From positions 1,116,001 through 1,180,000 of the forward strand of contig NZ_JAGSYE010000001.1 of the NCBI RefSeq assembly GCF_025685565.1: a stretch of DNA of 64,000 nucleotides, read 5' to 3'. The notes under the pieces are model-generated. The model was not told the DNA's origin. It searched no databases and worked only from the letters and a program-made list of their open reading frames with translations. The translations under genes were made by a program, and so were the position numbers. This document shows positions 1 to 7,145 of this stretch, piece after piece; the first letter of the stretch is position 1; each line of letters opens with the position of its first letter. The DNA is from Granulicella aggregans (GTDB lineage: Bacteria > Acidobacteriota > Terriglobia > Terriglobales > Acidobacteriaceae).

Positions 1-7
1 TTGTGAT

Positions 8-27
8 GGCACGGCTGAAGCCGTGCC
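8..27. repeat. short palindromic repeat (GGCACGGCT arms)
   Basis: Perfect 9-bp arms GGCACGGCT (8-16) and AGCCGTGCC (19-27) are separated by GA. This resembles the short extragenic palindromes common in acidobacterial intergenic DNA. It sits downstream of the minus-strand tail-tube-like gene, so it could also stop transcription, but no T-tract follows it in the window. Confidence 0.6.
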
Positions 28-55
28 CTTAACAAGGCCCAGGGAGCTTTTACGT

Positions 56-134
56 CCCACCCATCGCTCTGCCACCCCAGCGAACAAAGAGCGTTCGCCG
101 GGGACCCCGGACGCTGCGATGGATGGGGCACCCG
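56..134. repeat. hairpin repeat, family B (CCCACCCATCGC...GCGATGGATGGGG)
   Basis: The left arm CCCACCCATCGC (56-67) pairs with GCGATGGATGGGG (116-128), which is followed by CACC. The same arms recur near 3363, 4601, 5731, 17001 and 55376, so this is a dispersed family. The inner part of this copy is longer than in the others. A half copy of family A (CCCACATCTC) follows near 154-163. Confidence 0.7.
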
Positions 135-182
135 AGCGTTGGCGGTGGTTCGTCCCACATCTCAGAACCTGTTTAATGACTC

Positions 183-401
183 GTCATCTCGACCGGAGCG
201 GCGGACGGCTTCATCGTCTGCCGCGTAGTGGAGAGACCCCGTATTTCGCCTCGGTTCTTGCTGTTGCTGGCATCCTCAAGCCAAAAAAGAGACAACTTCC
301 CAGGCGTTGTCGGTGGCTTGTGACAAAAGGACACAGACGAAATGCGGGGGTCTCTCCACTGCGCCAAGCGATAGAGCCGCTTGGCTCCGGTCGAGATGAC
401 G
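183..401. repeat. long inverted repeat, family C
   Basis: GTCATCTCGACCGGAGC at the left end (about 183-199) is mirrored by GCTCCGGTCGAGATGAC at the right end (about 385-401). Inner arms GTGGAGAGACCCC and GGGGTCTCTCCAC are also inverted. Related right halves occur at 2098-2160 and 5618-5681. No protein-coding signal is seen in it. It occupies most of the gene-free stretch 1-414. Confidence 0.65.
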
Positions 402-414
402 GTCCTGTGATGGG

Positions 415-1407
415 CTAAAGAGAGCGCATGGGGCCGGGGAGGTAGCTGCGGAAGCAGAGGACCTGGGCGCTGTCGTTGGCGTCCGTTACCGGAAGGGCGC
501 GGAAGGCGGCGGCTAGGCGCATGCGTTCGAGCGGTGCGGCGAGGCCGGTTGCGGTTGCGATAAGTGGGGCCGCGATCTCGGAGGCGCCTTGAAGCGGTTG
601 AAGGCGTGGGTAGTGGTAGAGGATGCGGTCGCCTTGTTGCCCGTCGAAGACGAAGAGAGCGGACCACTCCTGGAAGAAGCTGCCGCCCTCGCGGTCGCAG
701 AAGCCGGTGACGCGGCTGATCTGCATGCCTGCTATGGGCGCGCCTGCGATCAGAGGGCTGCCGAGGGTGAGGACGCCGGAGGCGATGGCGGTGACGCGGC
801 CTACGTTGAGGGTGACGCGTCGGATGTAGTTGATGTCTGCGGCGACGGCGGGGGACGAGGTGACGTAGGCCGCTGCGACGCCGCTGCCGACGTAGCCGGT
901 CTGGCTGGTGTAGTCGAGGTCTACGGCGACGATGTCTCCGAGGTTGAAGGTCGAGGATGCGGAGCCGACGTTGAGGGCCGTGGCGCTTGAGCCGGAGAGC
1001 GTGATGGGGACGGCCGTCGCGGCGGTGCCTCCGGAGCCGTTGGGATTTGTGCCTGTAGCGGTTACAAGTAGATTTAACTGCTCAGACCCGGCAGCGACGG
1101 CGAGTTGCAGCTTGCCCCAGCTTTCGAAGTCGAGCGATAGGGTGGCTTCGACCTCGCTGCGGACCTGGGTCTGGACGATGGCGGGCGCTCCGGTGCCGAG
1201 CGGGGCGATCTTACTCGCCGACTTGCGCGTGAAGTTGGAGGTCCAGCCTAGATCGATCCATGGTGCGGGTGGCGTGTCGAGCGAGAATGCTCCTTGTTGG
1301 GCCGGATCGAAGAGCGTCGGCGTGCCTGTCGTGCGATTGACGGGAGCGAAGTAGGCGCGGAGGCGGTTCGATACGGGGGCGGTGGCGGGGACGAGTTGCG
1401 AACTCAT
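415..1407 (-). CDS. phage tail-tube-like protein
   Basis: 330 residues, the last recognised gene of the phage block in this window. The N-terminal part (about 45-110) carries a GWTSNFTRKS-like stretch typical of tail-tube/major tail proteins. The middle is Thr/Ser/Ala/Gly-rich beta sequence that could be an Ig-like insertion, and the C-terminal third is again structured. Its ATG overlaps the upstream stop codon in an ATGA arrangement, so the two are translationally coupled. The assignment rests on gene order (capsid, connector, completion proteins, tube) and overall character, not on a diagnostic motif. Another tail structural protein is possible. Confidence 0.5.
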   Translation of the reverse strand: MSSQLVPATAPVSNRLRAYFAPVNRTTGTPTLFDPAQQGAFSLDTPPAPWIDLGWTSNFTRKSASKIAPLGTGAPAIVQTQVRSEVEATLSLDFESWGKLQLAVAAGSEQLNLLVTATGTNPNGSGGTAATAVPITLSGSSATALNVGSASSTFNLGDIVAVDLDYTSQTGYVGSGVAAAYVTSSPAVAADINYIRRVTLNVGRVTAIASGVLTLGSPLIAGAPIAGMQISRVTGFCDREGGSFFQEWSALFVFDGQQGDRILYHYPRLQPLQGASEIAAPLIATATGLAAPLERMRLAAAFRALPVTDANDSAQVLCFRSYLPGPMRSL

Positions 1408-1913
1408 AGCTCACCCGCTTCCTGGTATGCGAAGACTTCAACGACGGCGGTGCGTTCGAGGCGTTCGCCGGAGGTCTTGACGGGCGCGAAGCGCGGAGTG
1501 CTCCAGAAGATGTTGGTGGACATGGTGACCGCGGGTGCTCCGGTGCCTGCGACACCGGAGAAGTTCTTCTTGATGGCGGACTGGGTCTCGGTGACGAGGG
1601 CGGCGGTGAGTTCGCCGTCCATGGCTCCGAGCAGGCGACCGCGGTCCATGCCGCCGTTGCCGGAGGTGCCATCGGTGGCGTAGTTGATCTGGCACTCCAT
1701 GGCGACGAGGGGCAGTGGGCTGGAGGCGTCGACGGTCATGGCGGTCCAGTGGAGGGTGAAGGCGTCGGTTGGCTGGAAGGCGGTGGGAAGCTCGTTCTCC
1801 TCGACGAGGACGCCCGGGCGGACCTGGCCGCGCAGCACGATGGTGCGCTCGGGATTGATCGAGGCGAGGCGAGTTCGTAAGGCGACGAAGAAGGAGTCGC
1901 GGGCGTCTTGCAT
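1404..1913 (-). CDS. putative phage tail completion/terminator protein
   Basis: 169 residues. The longest open frame runs further upstream, but the chosen ATG at 1913 has an AGAGG Shine-Dalgarno sequence and the upstream extension runs into repeat DNA. The sequence begins MQDARDSFFVALRTRLASINPERT and is soluble alpha/beta. No diagnostic motif is seen. Its place directly before the tail-tube-like gene, with a 4-bp ATGA overlap, is where tail-terminator or head-tail joining proteins (lambda gpU/HK97 gp10 type) lie. Function is inferred from position only. Confidence 0.45.
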   Translation of the reverse strand: MQDARDSFFVALRTRLASINPERTIVLRGQVRPGVLVEENELPTAFQPTDAFTLHWTAMTVDASSPLPLVAMECQINYATDGTSGNGGMDRGRLLGAMDGELTAALVTETQSAIKKNFSGVAGTGAPAVTMSTNIFWSTPRFAPVKTSGERLERTAVVEVFAYQEAGEL

Positions 1914-2007
1914 GGGGACCTCTTGGGGTGGTGTTGAGGTGGATTGGGGCCGGAGATCGTTGGCCGAAAGGTTCGGACGGCATAGGAGATGTGAGCTGCG
2001 TCGGGTC

Positions 2008-2160
2008 CTTCGACTGCGCATCTCGCGATGAAGCTGCGAGATGCTCCGCTCAGGATGACGGGTCGTTGAGCGATGCACGGAAATGCAAGAGCAAAGGCGA
2101 AATGCGGGGGTCTCTCCGCTGCGCCACGCGATGACACTGCGTGGCTTCGGTCGAGATGAC
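2008..2160. repeat. family C repeat copy between phage genes
   Basis: The right half (about 2098-2160) matches the right half of the repeat at 183-401: AATGCGGGGGTCTCTCC, then TGCGCCACGCGATGAC, then GGTCGAGATGAC. The left part (2008-2062) has its own small palindromes (ATCTCGCGATGAAGCTGCGAGAT). Together they fill the 258-bp gap 1914-2171 between two phage genes. Confidence 0.55.
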
Positions 2161-2171
2161 GCTTTCCGGGA

Positions 2172-2624
2172 TTAGGTTCGAAGCGCTTGCGGAGCACGTA
2201 ACAGCAGGCGATACAAATAGGCTGCGCCGCCGAGTTCGGAGAAGGTGGCGGACTCGATCTCGAGAAGCACGCCGTCGATCAGGACGCCGAAGGCTGTGTT
2301 GAAGAGCGTTGCTGCGGAGTTGTACTCTTGGCTGCCGATGAGTGCGTTCACGGCGGTTGCGGAGACGAGCAACTCATACTGTGGTGCGGGACTTTTAGCT
2401 GTTGCGACGGACGATGGAATCCGGGGCCGGACGCGGCGATAGATGACCGGGCACAGGGGGAAGTCCTGGAACTGGGGCGTGGAGAGGCCGAGCTGTTCGC
2501 CGTCGTCATCGGGGATGGCGGGCGCGGGGGTGCGAAGGAGGACCTGGCGTCCGCCGACGCCTCGGAGCAGCGTGTCGGCTGCTCTTATTGCTGCTGCATT
2601 CACGCTGGACTTGCTATTTGTCAT
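2172..2624 (-). CDS. phage head-tail joining region protein, uncharacterised
   Basis: 150 residues from an ATG at 2624. The longer open frame upstream overlaps the next phage gene and is not credible. The N-terminus is Ser/Asn/Ala-rich, followed by a Pro-rich stretch and a C-terminal hydrophobic helix-rich segment with ELGGAAYLYRLLLRAP near the end. It begins 6 bp after the stop of the connector gene (2630-3253), so it is in the same transcript. Position suggests a head-closure or tail-completion role. I do not recognise the family. Confidence 0.5.
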   Translation of the reverse strand: MTNSKSSVNAAAIRAADTLLRGVGGRQVLLRTPAPAIPDDDGEQLGLSTPQFQDFPLCPVIYRRVRPRIPSSVATAKSPAPQYELLVSATAVNALIGSQEYNSAATLFNTAFGVLIDGVLLEIESATFSELGGAAYLYRLLLRAPQALRT

Positions 2625-2629
2625 GGGGC

Positions 2630-3253
2630 TCACCCGATCCTCTGCGCGAGATAGGGCCGCAGCAGCGATTGGATTTGCGGGTCGAGGATGCTGGAGCTGA
2701 AGTACTGCATCTGCATGGTGTCGATCTTGTTGCTGCGGATGTTCATGGCGGGAGTGGCCTGGGCGTTGCGGACGATCTGGGCGCAGGCGACCTTGACGGC
2801 GTCGGGGATGGTGATGAGGCCGGCGGTGTAGGTGAACTCGACCTCGTTGTAGCCGAGACCGAGGAAGTTCATGGGAAAGGTGAACTCGCCGGTCTGGGGG
2901 TTGATGTCGACGGTGGTCGGGTCGAGATCGCTCCAACTGCCGGGGATGCTGAAGGCCCAGGCGACCTGTGCGAGGAGTGGGTCTTGAAGCTCGCCCCGGC
3001 GTGGCTGGGCGTAGCGGACGCGCACACCGACGAGCGCGGAGTTGTTGGGCGCGACGATGGCGAGCGGGTTGTAGCTGGGCACGGCGGTCTGGGAGTTGGC
3101 CGTGAGCCGGACACGCTCCACATATTGCGTGGCGAGCAGGCTGGGGCGGCGGCAGTAGCTCTCCATCAGGGCGGAGGCGGTGGTGATCCAGTCGTCGGTG
3201 GTGTCCGCGGGCAGGCCGAATTGTTCGTACTCTGCGGGCAAGAGATAGCCCAT
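2630..3253 (-). CDS. phage head-tail connector (gp6-like adaptor)
   Basis: 207 residues from the ATG at 3253, preceded by AAAGG. The N-terminal region (about 8-45: EYEQFGLPADTTDDWITTAS, then a YCRRPSLL helix) resembles the helical start of gp6/gp15-type adaptors that join portal to tail. A beta-rich middle with PQTGEF and the motif YTAGLITIPDAVKVACAQIVRNA (about 150-175) is typical of this family. It lies downstream of the major capsid gene, as expected. Confidence is good for the class, moderate for the exact family. Confidence 0.65.
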   Translation of the reverse strand: MGYLLPAEYEQFGLPADTTDDWITTASALMESYCRRPSLLATQYVERVRLTANSQTAVPSYNPLAIVAPNNSALVGVRVRYAQPRRGELQDPLLAQVAWAFSIPGSWSDLDPTTVDINPQTGEFTFPMNFLGLGYNEVEFTYTAGLITIPDAVKVACAQIVRNAQATPAMNIRSNKIDTMQMQYFSSSILDPQIQSLLRPYLAQRIG

Positions 3254-3285
3254 GGTGTCCGCCTTTCTGTGCGGTCGAGAAGATA

Positions 3286-3311
3286 GGGGCCGGTGAAGGT
3301 GCGCCGGCCCC
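3286..3311 (-). terminator. GC-rich hairpin between capsid and connector genes
   Basis: Arms GGGGCCGG (3286-3293) and CCGGCCCC (3304-3311) form an 8-bp GC stem with a 10-nt loop, 33 bp before the connector start. On the minus strand it is followed by a short pyrimidine-rich stretch rather than a long T-run, so it may attenuate rather than stop transcription out of the capsid gene. Confidence 0.4.
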
Positions 3312-3362
3312 TTGGGGAAGTCGGGGTTGTACGTTGTACGAGGTTGGGGAACGGTATGGGAT

Positions 3363-3451
3363 CCCACCCATGACGATGGAACTGTCATGGATGGGGCATC
3401 CGGAGGTTGGTGACGCGGAGAGAAGCCCACATCTCAGAATCGAGATGTGGG
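3363..3451. repeat. adjacent family B and family A hairpins
   Basis: A variant of family B (CCCACCCATGAC paired with GTCATGGATGGGG, about 3363-3395) is followed by a clear family A hairpin, CCCACATCTC (3426-3435) with GAGATGTGGG (3442-3451). Both lie in the 262-bp gap between capsid and connector genes. No coding signal is seen in the gap. Confidence 0.7.
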
Positions 3452-3515
3452 GCACCCGATTTGTTAAGGTTCGTCGTTTCTCTACCACCTAAACCCTGTT
3501 CCCTACAGCCTGCCT

Positions 3516-4487
3516 TTAGCGGTCTACGAGGACCTGGGCGTGGGCGTAGCTTGCGCCCTTGACCACGACGGCGCCGAACTTCACGACGACATGCTGCGAG
3601 GTAAGCGAGCCCGGCAGTCCGAGTTGGAAGACGCGCGGGTTGGGTTCGCTGAGCCAGTGGTACTCGATGAGGTCCTCGGTAACGATGAAGGCGGGCAGGA
3701 CGGCGCTTCCGGAACCGGGCGTGCCGGTGTAGGAGAGTGTCCACTCGGGGATGAGCGGGAGATCGCCTGCCTGGGTGGAGAGGGTCTTGACGGTGAAGCC
3801 GCCCTGGACCGTGGTCGTGTTGAGCACCACGTTGAACTCCGTCTTCATCTCGCGATCGATGAGGTCGAGCAGGACGGGGTTGGCGTAGATGGCTGTAGGC
3901 CGGACGCCGAAGGAGCTGTTGGCGACCATGGAGGCCACCTGCGCCTTGATGCCGTCGACGATGCTGGCCGAGGTGCCGATGGTGGTGGTCTGTCCGCCGG
4001 CGACGATTTGGCCTACGGCTCCAAAGTACTGGGTGGTCGTGGGCGAGGTGAGGCTGGTGTCGTTGCCGTTCCACAACGCCATGTCATGGGTGCGGAGGAC
4101 GCCTTCGACGGTGTCGGTCAGGTCCTTGGCCTGCAGATAGGCGAACTGGCTCTGCTGCTGGCCGAGTTCGATATCGAAGAGGTTGTAGTTGATCTGCGCG
4201 ACCAGGGCCTTCAGCGGGACGCTGCGCTCGACGCGGGTGGGCGTGACGAGCGGAGCGACGATGTTGCGCGGGTCGACGAATCCGGCGGCGGCGGTGGGCG
4301 ACGGGATGGCCGTCTCTTCGAAGTAGCGCGACGGATGGCCGGTGGCGGGGACCTGCTTGATGCGCTGGCCGAAGACGCCGCGGCGGCGGACGATGTCGGT
4401 GATCTCGGTCTGGTAGAGGGGGACTTCGATGGCTCCGGGTCCGATGTAGTCGGCTGTGGCGTAGAGGTCGGCGAACTTAGCGTTCAT
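3516..4487 (-). CDS. phage major capsid protein
   Basis: 323 residues from the ATG at 4487, preceded by AAAGGA. The N-terminus carries the TADYIGPGAIEVPLYQTEI region followed by GHPSRYFEET. This is the pattern of a major capsid protein in which short beta elements alternate with a long spine helix (about 95-130: QQQSQFAYLQAKDLTDTVEGVL). It carries no delta domain long enough to be a scaffold fusion, so a separate scaffold would be expected. It lies between a small upstream gene (4684-5049) and the connector. An HK97-type fold is inferred, not shown. Confidence 0.7.
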   Translation of the reverse strand: MNAKFADLYATADYIGPGAIEVPLYQTEITDIVRRRGVFGQRIKQVPATGHPSRYFEETAIPSPTAAAGFVDPRNIVAPLVTPTRVERSVPLKALVAQINYNLFDIELGQQQSQFAYLQAKDLTDTVEGVLRTHDMALWNGNDTSLTSPTTTQYFGAVGQIVAGGQTTTIGTSASIVDGIKAQVASMVANSSFGVRPTAIYANPVLLDLIDREMKTEFNVVLNTTTVQGGFTVKTLSTQAGDLPLIPEWTLSYTGTPGSGSAVLPAFIVTEDLIEYHWLSEPNPRVFQLGLPGSLTSQHVVVKFGAVVVKGASYAHAQVLVDR

Positions 4488-4521
4488 GCGTGGATCCTTT
4501 CGGGACGAGGTTGGTGAGGGC

Positions 4522-4550
4522 AAAAGGAAAGGGCCCGGGTGTCCGGGCCC
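4522..4550 (-). terminator. intrinsic terminator upstream of the capsid gene
   Basis: Arms GGGCCCGG (4531-4538) and CCGGGCCC (4543-4550) form an 8-bp GC stem with a tetraloop. On the minus strand the stem is followed by TTTCCTTTTG. It lies after the gene at 4684-5049 and before the capsid start at 4487, which would separate the two transcriptionally or attenuate read-through. Confidence 0.6.
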
Positions 4551-4600
4551 TGCGCTTGTGGTGGAGTCGAGTGGTAGGCCGTCTGGTGGGCGTTTTACGT

Positions 4601-4642
4601 CCCACCCATCGCAAAAGACAGAGGCGCGATGGATGGGGCACC
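4601..4642. repeat. family B hairpin repeat
   Basis: CCCACCCATCGC (4601-4612) and GCGATGGATGGGG (4626-4638) followed by CACC, with a short AAAAGACAGAGGC loop. Nearly identical to the copy at 17001-17042. Confidence 0.75.
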
Positions 4643-4683
4643 AGGGCGTTAGTGGCCGGGCTCTGCTACTGGTGTTGGTGGGG

Positions 4684-5049
4684 CTAGATGAGGCCGGCGC
4701 GGAGGAGCTGCGATTTGACGGCGATGCGCTGCTCGAGGCTGAGGCTGGTGAGCGCGGCGTCGATCGCAGTGGACTCCACGGGTGCTCCGTCGTGGCGTGC
4801 GGCGAGGCTGACGGGCAGCGTGCGGCGGCCATTGTTTGTCGAGGCCAAGGCGCGGAGTTCGGCGATGGTCTTCTCGGCGTCGGCGAGGCGCTGGGCGAGT
4901 TCGGACTCGCGCGGGCTTTCGACGGTGGCGACAATGGGGCCGATGGCGTCGGACGCAGTGATGCGCGGCACGGCCTGCTCGATGGCCTCGACGGCGGCGG
5001 CGAGGCGTGTTGCCAACTGCTCGAGGGTGAGTTTTGTATTGTCCTGCAT
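4684..5049 (-). CDS. small phage protein upstream of capsid, scaffold candidate
   Basis: 121 residues from the ATG at 5049, which has a very strong AAGGAGG Shine-Dalgarno sequence. The protein is mostly helical and likely coiled: an N-terminal LEQLATRLAAAVEAIEQAV helix, then ESELAQRLADAEKTIAELRALAS (about 55-80), then a C-terminal LEQRIAVKSQLLRAG helix. Size, helicity and position just before the major capsid gene fit a scaffolding or capsid-accessory protein, but no family was recognised. Confidence 0.5.
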   Translation of the reverse strand: MQDNTKLTLEQLATRLAAAVEAIEQAVPRITASDAIGPIVATVESPRESELAQRLADAEKTIAELRALASTNNGRRTLPVSLAARHDGAPVESTAIDAALTSLSLEQRIAVKSQLLRAGLI

Positions 5050-5103
5050 CGATCCTCCTTGTAATGGTGTGGCGGGATGGCGCGTAACGGGGCGGTGTGT
5101 GGT

Positions 5104-5129
5104 CCCACATCTCAGAAGCGAGATGTGGG
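5104..5129. repeat. family A hairpin repeat
   Basis: CCCACATCTC (5104-5113) pairs with GAGATGTGGG (5120-5129) around an AGAAGC loop, followed by ACACCCGAT. It has the same structure as 3426-3451 and 56233-56258. Confidence 0.75.
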
Positions 5130-5159
5130 ACACCCGATTTGGATCCGGATTGGGTCTGG

Positions 5160-5534
5160 CTAGCTGGCGGGCTGTGCCTGCACGTTGAGGATTCCGACGA
5201 CGGCGGAGATGACGCTCTGGACGTAACCGGCGTCGGCGGTGATGCCGGCCTTCTCGAGCAGCGAAGTGACGGCGTCTCCGGCGAGCAGCATGACCTCGGC
5301 GAGCTTCTGCGTGCCGGTGCCGTTGGCGATCCCCGCGGCGGCGTACTTCTGCTCGACCATGATGACTGCGTTCTGGATCAGGGTAGTGGCGGAGGCAGCG
5401 GCGGTCATCTCGGGGGCGATTGCCGGGAAGAGCAGAGCGGTCAGCTTTTCGACGGGCAGGGCGTACTTCATCGCCCAGCTAAAGCCTTTGGCGAAGTCCT
5501 TTCCGATGGTTTCGAGTGTTCCGATGAAGCTCAT
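5160..5534 (-). CDS. hypothetical phage protein, Ala-rich
   Basis: 124 residues from an ATG at 5534 with AAAGGA upstream. It has an N-terminal helix (GTLETIGKDFAKGFSWAMKY), a moderately hydrophobic central part and a C-terminal segment ending ISAVVGILNVQAQPAS. Charge is low and no clear transmembrane helix is present. A holin-like or capsid-accessory role is possible but unsupported. It lies in the same orientation between the protease-like gene and the scaffold candidate. Confidence 0.5.
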   Translation of the reverse strand: MSFIGTLETIGKDFAKGFSWAMKYALPVEKLTALLFPAIAPEMTAAASATTLIQNAVIMVEQKYAAAGIANGTGTQKLAEVMLLAGDAVTSLLEKAGITADAGYVQSVISAVVGILNVQAQPAS

Positions 5535-5617
5535 TGGTTTTCCTTTCGGGTGATGCGGGTGGGTGCTGAACAGTAAGAGCGGTCAAGACCGTGGCAAGTG
5601 CAACGGCAACGGCAAAG

Positions 5618-5773
5618 GCCAATGCGGGGGTCTCTCCACTGCGCATCGCGGTGAGGCTGCGATGCTCTGGTCGAGATGACGGGTCGATAACAACGCGCGT
5701 CAGAGAACCTGACCGGCCTCAGAAGCTCGGGTGCCCCATCCATCCTCGCGTCGTTTACGAGGATGGGTGGGAT
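5618..5773. repeat. family C half copy plus family B hairpin
   Basis: The half copy of family C (AATGCGGGGGTCTCTCC to GGTCGAGATGAC, about 5618-5681) is followed by a family B hairpin in the opposite order (GTGCCCCATCCATCCTCG from 5731, CGAGGATGGGTGGGA to 5773). They fill the 305-bp gap between two phage genes. No coding signal is seen. Confidence 0.65.
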
Positions 5774-5839
5774 GGATGTGGCCGAGACAACCGCCGTTCG
5801 GCGAGACGAACACCGCGAGAAGGTGCGACAAGGCGAGAG

Positions 5840-6487
5840 CTACAGGCGTTGCGCTGAGGCGCGTGGCGACCGGCAGAGGCGGAAGCTGGTGGCGCGGTAG
5901 GCCGCCTTTTCGCGGAGCAGGATGGCGGCGCCGGTGAAGGTGGCCCGGGTGAGGGTCCAGAGCTGGGCGCGCATGTCGGCGACGTGGGCGTCGGCAAGCT
6001 CGTAGCTCATTCCCATGGCCGTCTCGCTCTCTCCGCTAGCATGAATCTTCTTCTCCATCTCGGGGAAGTCGCGGGCGAAGAGATACCCGGAGACGGTGAG
6101 GCGGGTTCCATCTACCTGCGCGGCGGTGATGATGCCGCACTTCTGGCGGGCGTCGTGGCCGTCCCATCCGGCCTTGTAGTCGACGGCCATTCCGAGCAGG
6201 CTGGGCAGGGCTGCCTCTGCTGCGGTGCGCGTCAGGATGACGCGATGTCCGCGAGCTCCGCTGGGGGCGCGGTCGCTGGGGACGTCGACCAGGGTGAGGA
6301 CGCCTTCGAAGGGAAGCCGGTTGGGATGTCCGTGGACGACGGGGAACTCCACCGCCATGGCGTGAAGCTGCATGGCTTGGCTACGCAGTGGGCCGCTGTC
6401 CGCGGCTGTATGGCCGATACGCGCTCCGCAGCTTCTTCGTGCGATGTTCTTTGACGCAGTGACCCGTTCCGTTGCCGTCTGGCTCAT
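5840..6487 (-). CDS. putative phage prohead protease-like protein
   Basis: 215 residues if started at the ATG at 6487, which has an AGGAG Shine-Dalgarno sequence. A longer frame would begin at a TTG at 6535 with no ribosome site. The central part (about 85-190) has VDYKAGWDGHDARQKCGIIT, then a beta strand RLTVSGYLFARDFPEME, then AMGMSYELADAHV and LWTLTRATFTGAAIL. This strand order resembles capsid-maturation proteases of phage, where the His and Ser-containing strands are catalytic. The gene order (before capsid) agrees. The catalytic residues were not identified with certainty. Confidence 0.45.
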   Translation of the reverse strand: MSQTATERVTASKNIARRSCGARIGHTAADSGPLRSQAMQLHAMAVEFPVVHGHPNRLPFEGVLTLVDVPSDRAPSGARGHRVILTRTAAEAALPSLLGMAVDYKAGWDGHDARQKCGIITAAQVDGTRLTVSGYLFARDFPEMEKKIHASGESETAMGMSYELADAHVADMRAQLWTLTRATFTGAAILLREKAAYRATSFRLCRSPRASAQRL

Positions 6488-6531
6488 CACCCTCTCCTGT
6501 CTCGGTGCGGTTTCTGTTGGCTCATTCCTGC

Positions 6532-6930
6532 TCAATTGCCGGATTCGCGTTCGGCTGCGAGTTTGGCGGCAAGCCGAGTTTCATTGGCGGCGATCATCTT
6601 CGCCTCGTGCTCCTTCATGTTGTCGAGCAGCCTCTGGGCGAAGCTTTTGCCCTTGCGCTTCGCGGGCGCGGGCATGGGACGGAGATCGAAGCCGCCGAAC
6701 TTCGCCAGATGGTTGAAGTGCGGGACGCTGCCGCTCTTCGCCTGATCGACGAAGGTTTCGAGGATATCCGGCAAGGACTTTGCCACTGCCTCGCGGGTGT
6801 AGTTGCGGCATTGGCTGGGGCGGGGAGGCTTCTTTTCCGCGCTCTCACTCAGACCGGACGCGGTCCCGTCTTCCTGGTCTACAGGCAGATCGTGGCCGCT
6901 TGTTTTGCGGACACTCTTGCTGCTGGCCAT
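6532..6930 (-). CDS. hypothetical phage protein, basic C-terminal tail
   Basis: 132 residues from the ATG at 6930, which has AAGGAGG seven bases upstream. The N-terminal 45 residues are low-complexity and charged. A helical core follows (NYTREAVAKSLPDILETFVDQAKSGS), then a KRKGKSFAQRLLDNMKEHEAKMIAANE helix. It lies upstream of the protease-like gene, where terminase or portal genes are usually found. A DNA-binding small-terminase-like role is conceivable but not shown. Confidence 0.5.
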   Translation of the reverse strand: MASSKSVRKTSGHDLPVDQEDGTASGLSESAEKKPPRPSQCRNYTREAVAKSLPDILETFVDQAKSGSVPHFNHLAKFGGFDLRPMPAPAKRKGKSFAQRLLDNMKEHEAKMIAANETRLAAKLAAERESGN

Positions 6931-6969
6931 GCTTATGCCTCCTTCCTGGTGGATTGAGGATTGGAAGTG

Positions 6970-7014
6970 AGTTAAAACAGAAACGGGAGAGTGGCCCGAA
7001 GGCACTCTCCCGTT
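6970..7014 (-). terminator. intrinsic terminator after the regulator pair
   Basis: Perfect 12-bp arms AACGGGAGAGTG (6982-6993) and CACTCTCCCGTT (7003-7014) with a 9-nt loop. On the minus strand they are followed by TCTGTTTTAAC. It separates the regulator pair (7146-7915) from the structural genes, which therefore need their own promoter or anti-termination. Confidence 0.75.
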
Positions 7015-7145
7015 CATCTCTCACTTACATTTCTAGAATACCAAGTGCAGTGCATCCTTTGGGCAAAAATCTTTTTCTTTCAACTTGTTGATAATAAGAA
7101 TCTTGCACGCGCAAACGACAAGGCCCCCTCTTGACAAGGTTTTTG
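7015..7145 (-). promoter_or_regulatory. AT-rich spacer after the regulator gene
   Basis: This 131-bp stretch is distinctly AT-rich compared with its surroundings and carries A/T runs (AAAAATCTTTTTCTTT). It lies between the regulator stop and the terminator at 6982-7014. A loose TATTAT-like box is present on the minus strand, but no convincing promoter pair with normal spacing was found. Confidence 0.2.

Noticed and set aside
3540..4517. Long plus-strand open frame (325 codons) opposite the major capsid gene
   Set aside because: It is an antisense frame created by the GC-rich third positions of the capsid gene. Its translation is a monotonous Gly/Asp/Val/Glu sequence with no domain, and the capsid frame has a ribosome site and family features.
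1..6000. CRISPR array suggested by repeated hairpins
   Set aside because: The repeats are dispersed, unequally spaced, of at least three families and in mixed orientations, with genes between them. No cas genes are present.
7110..7145. Possible sigma-54 promoter on the minus strand
   Set aside because: GG and GC dinucleotides are present but not at the required spacing of ten bases.
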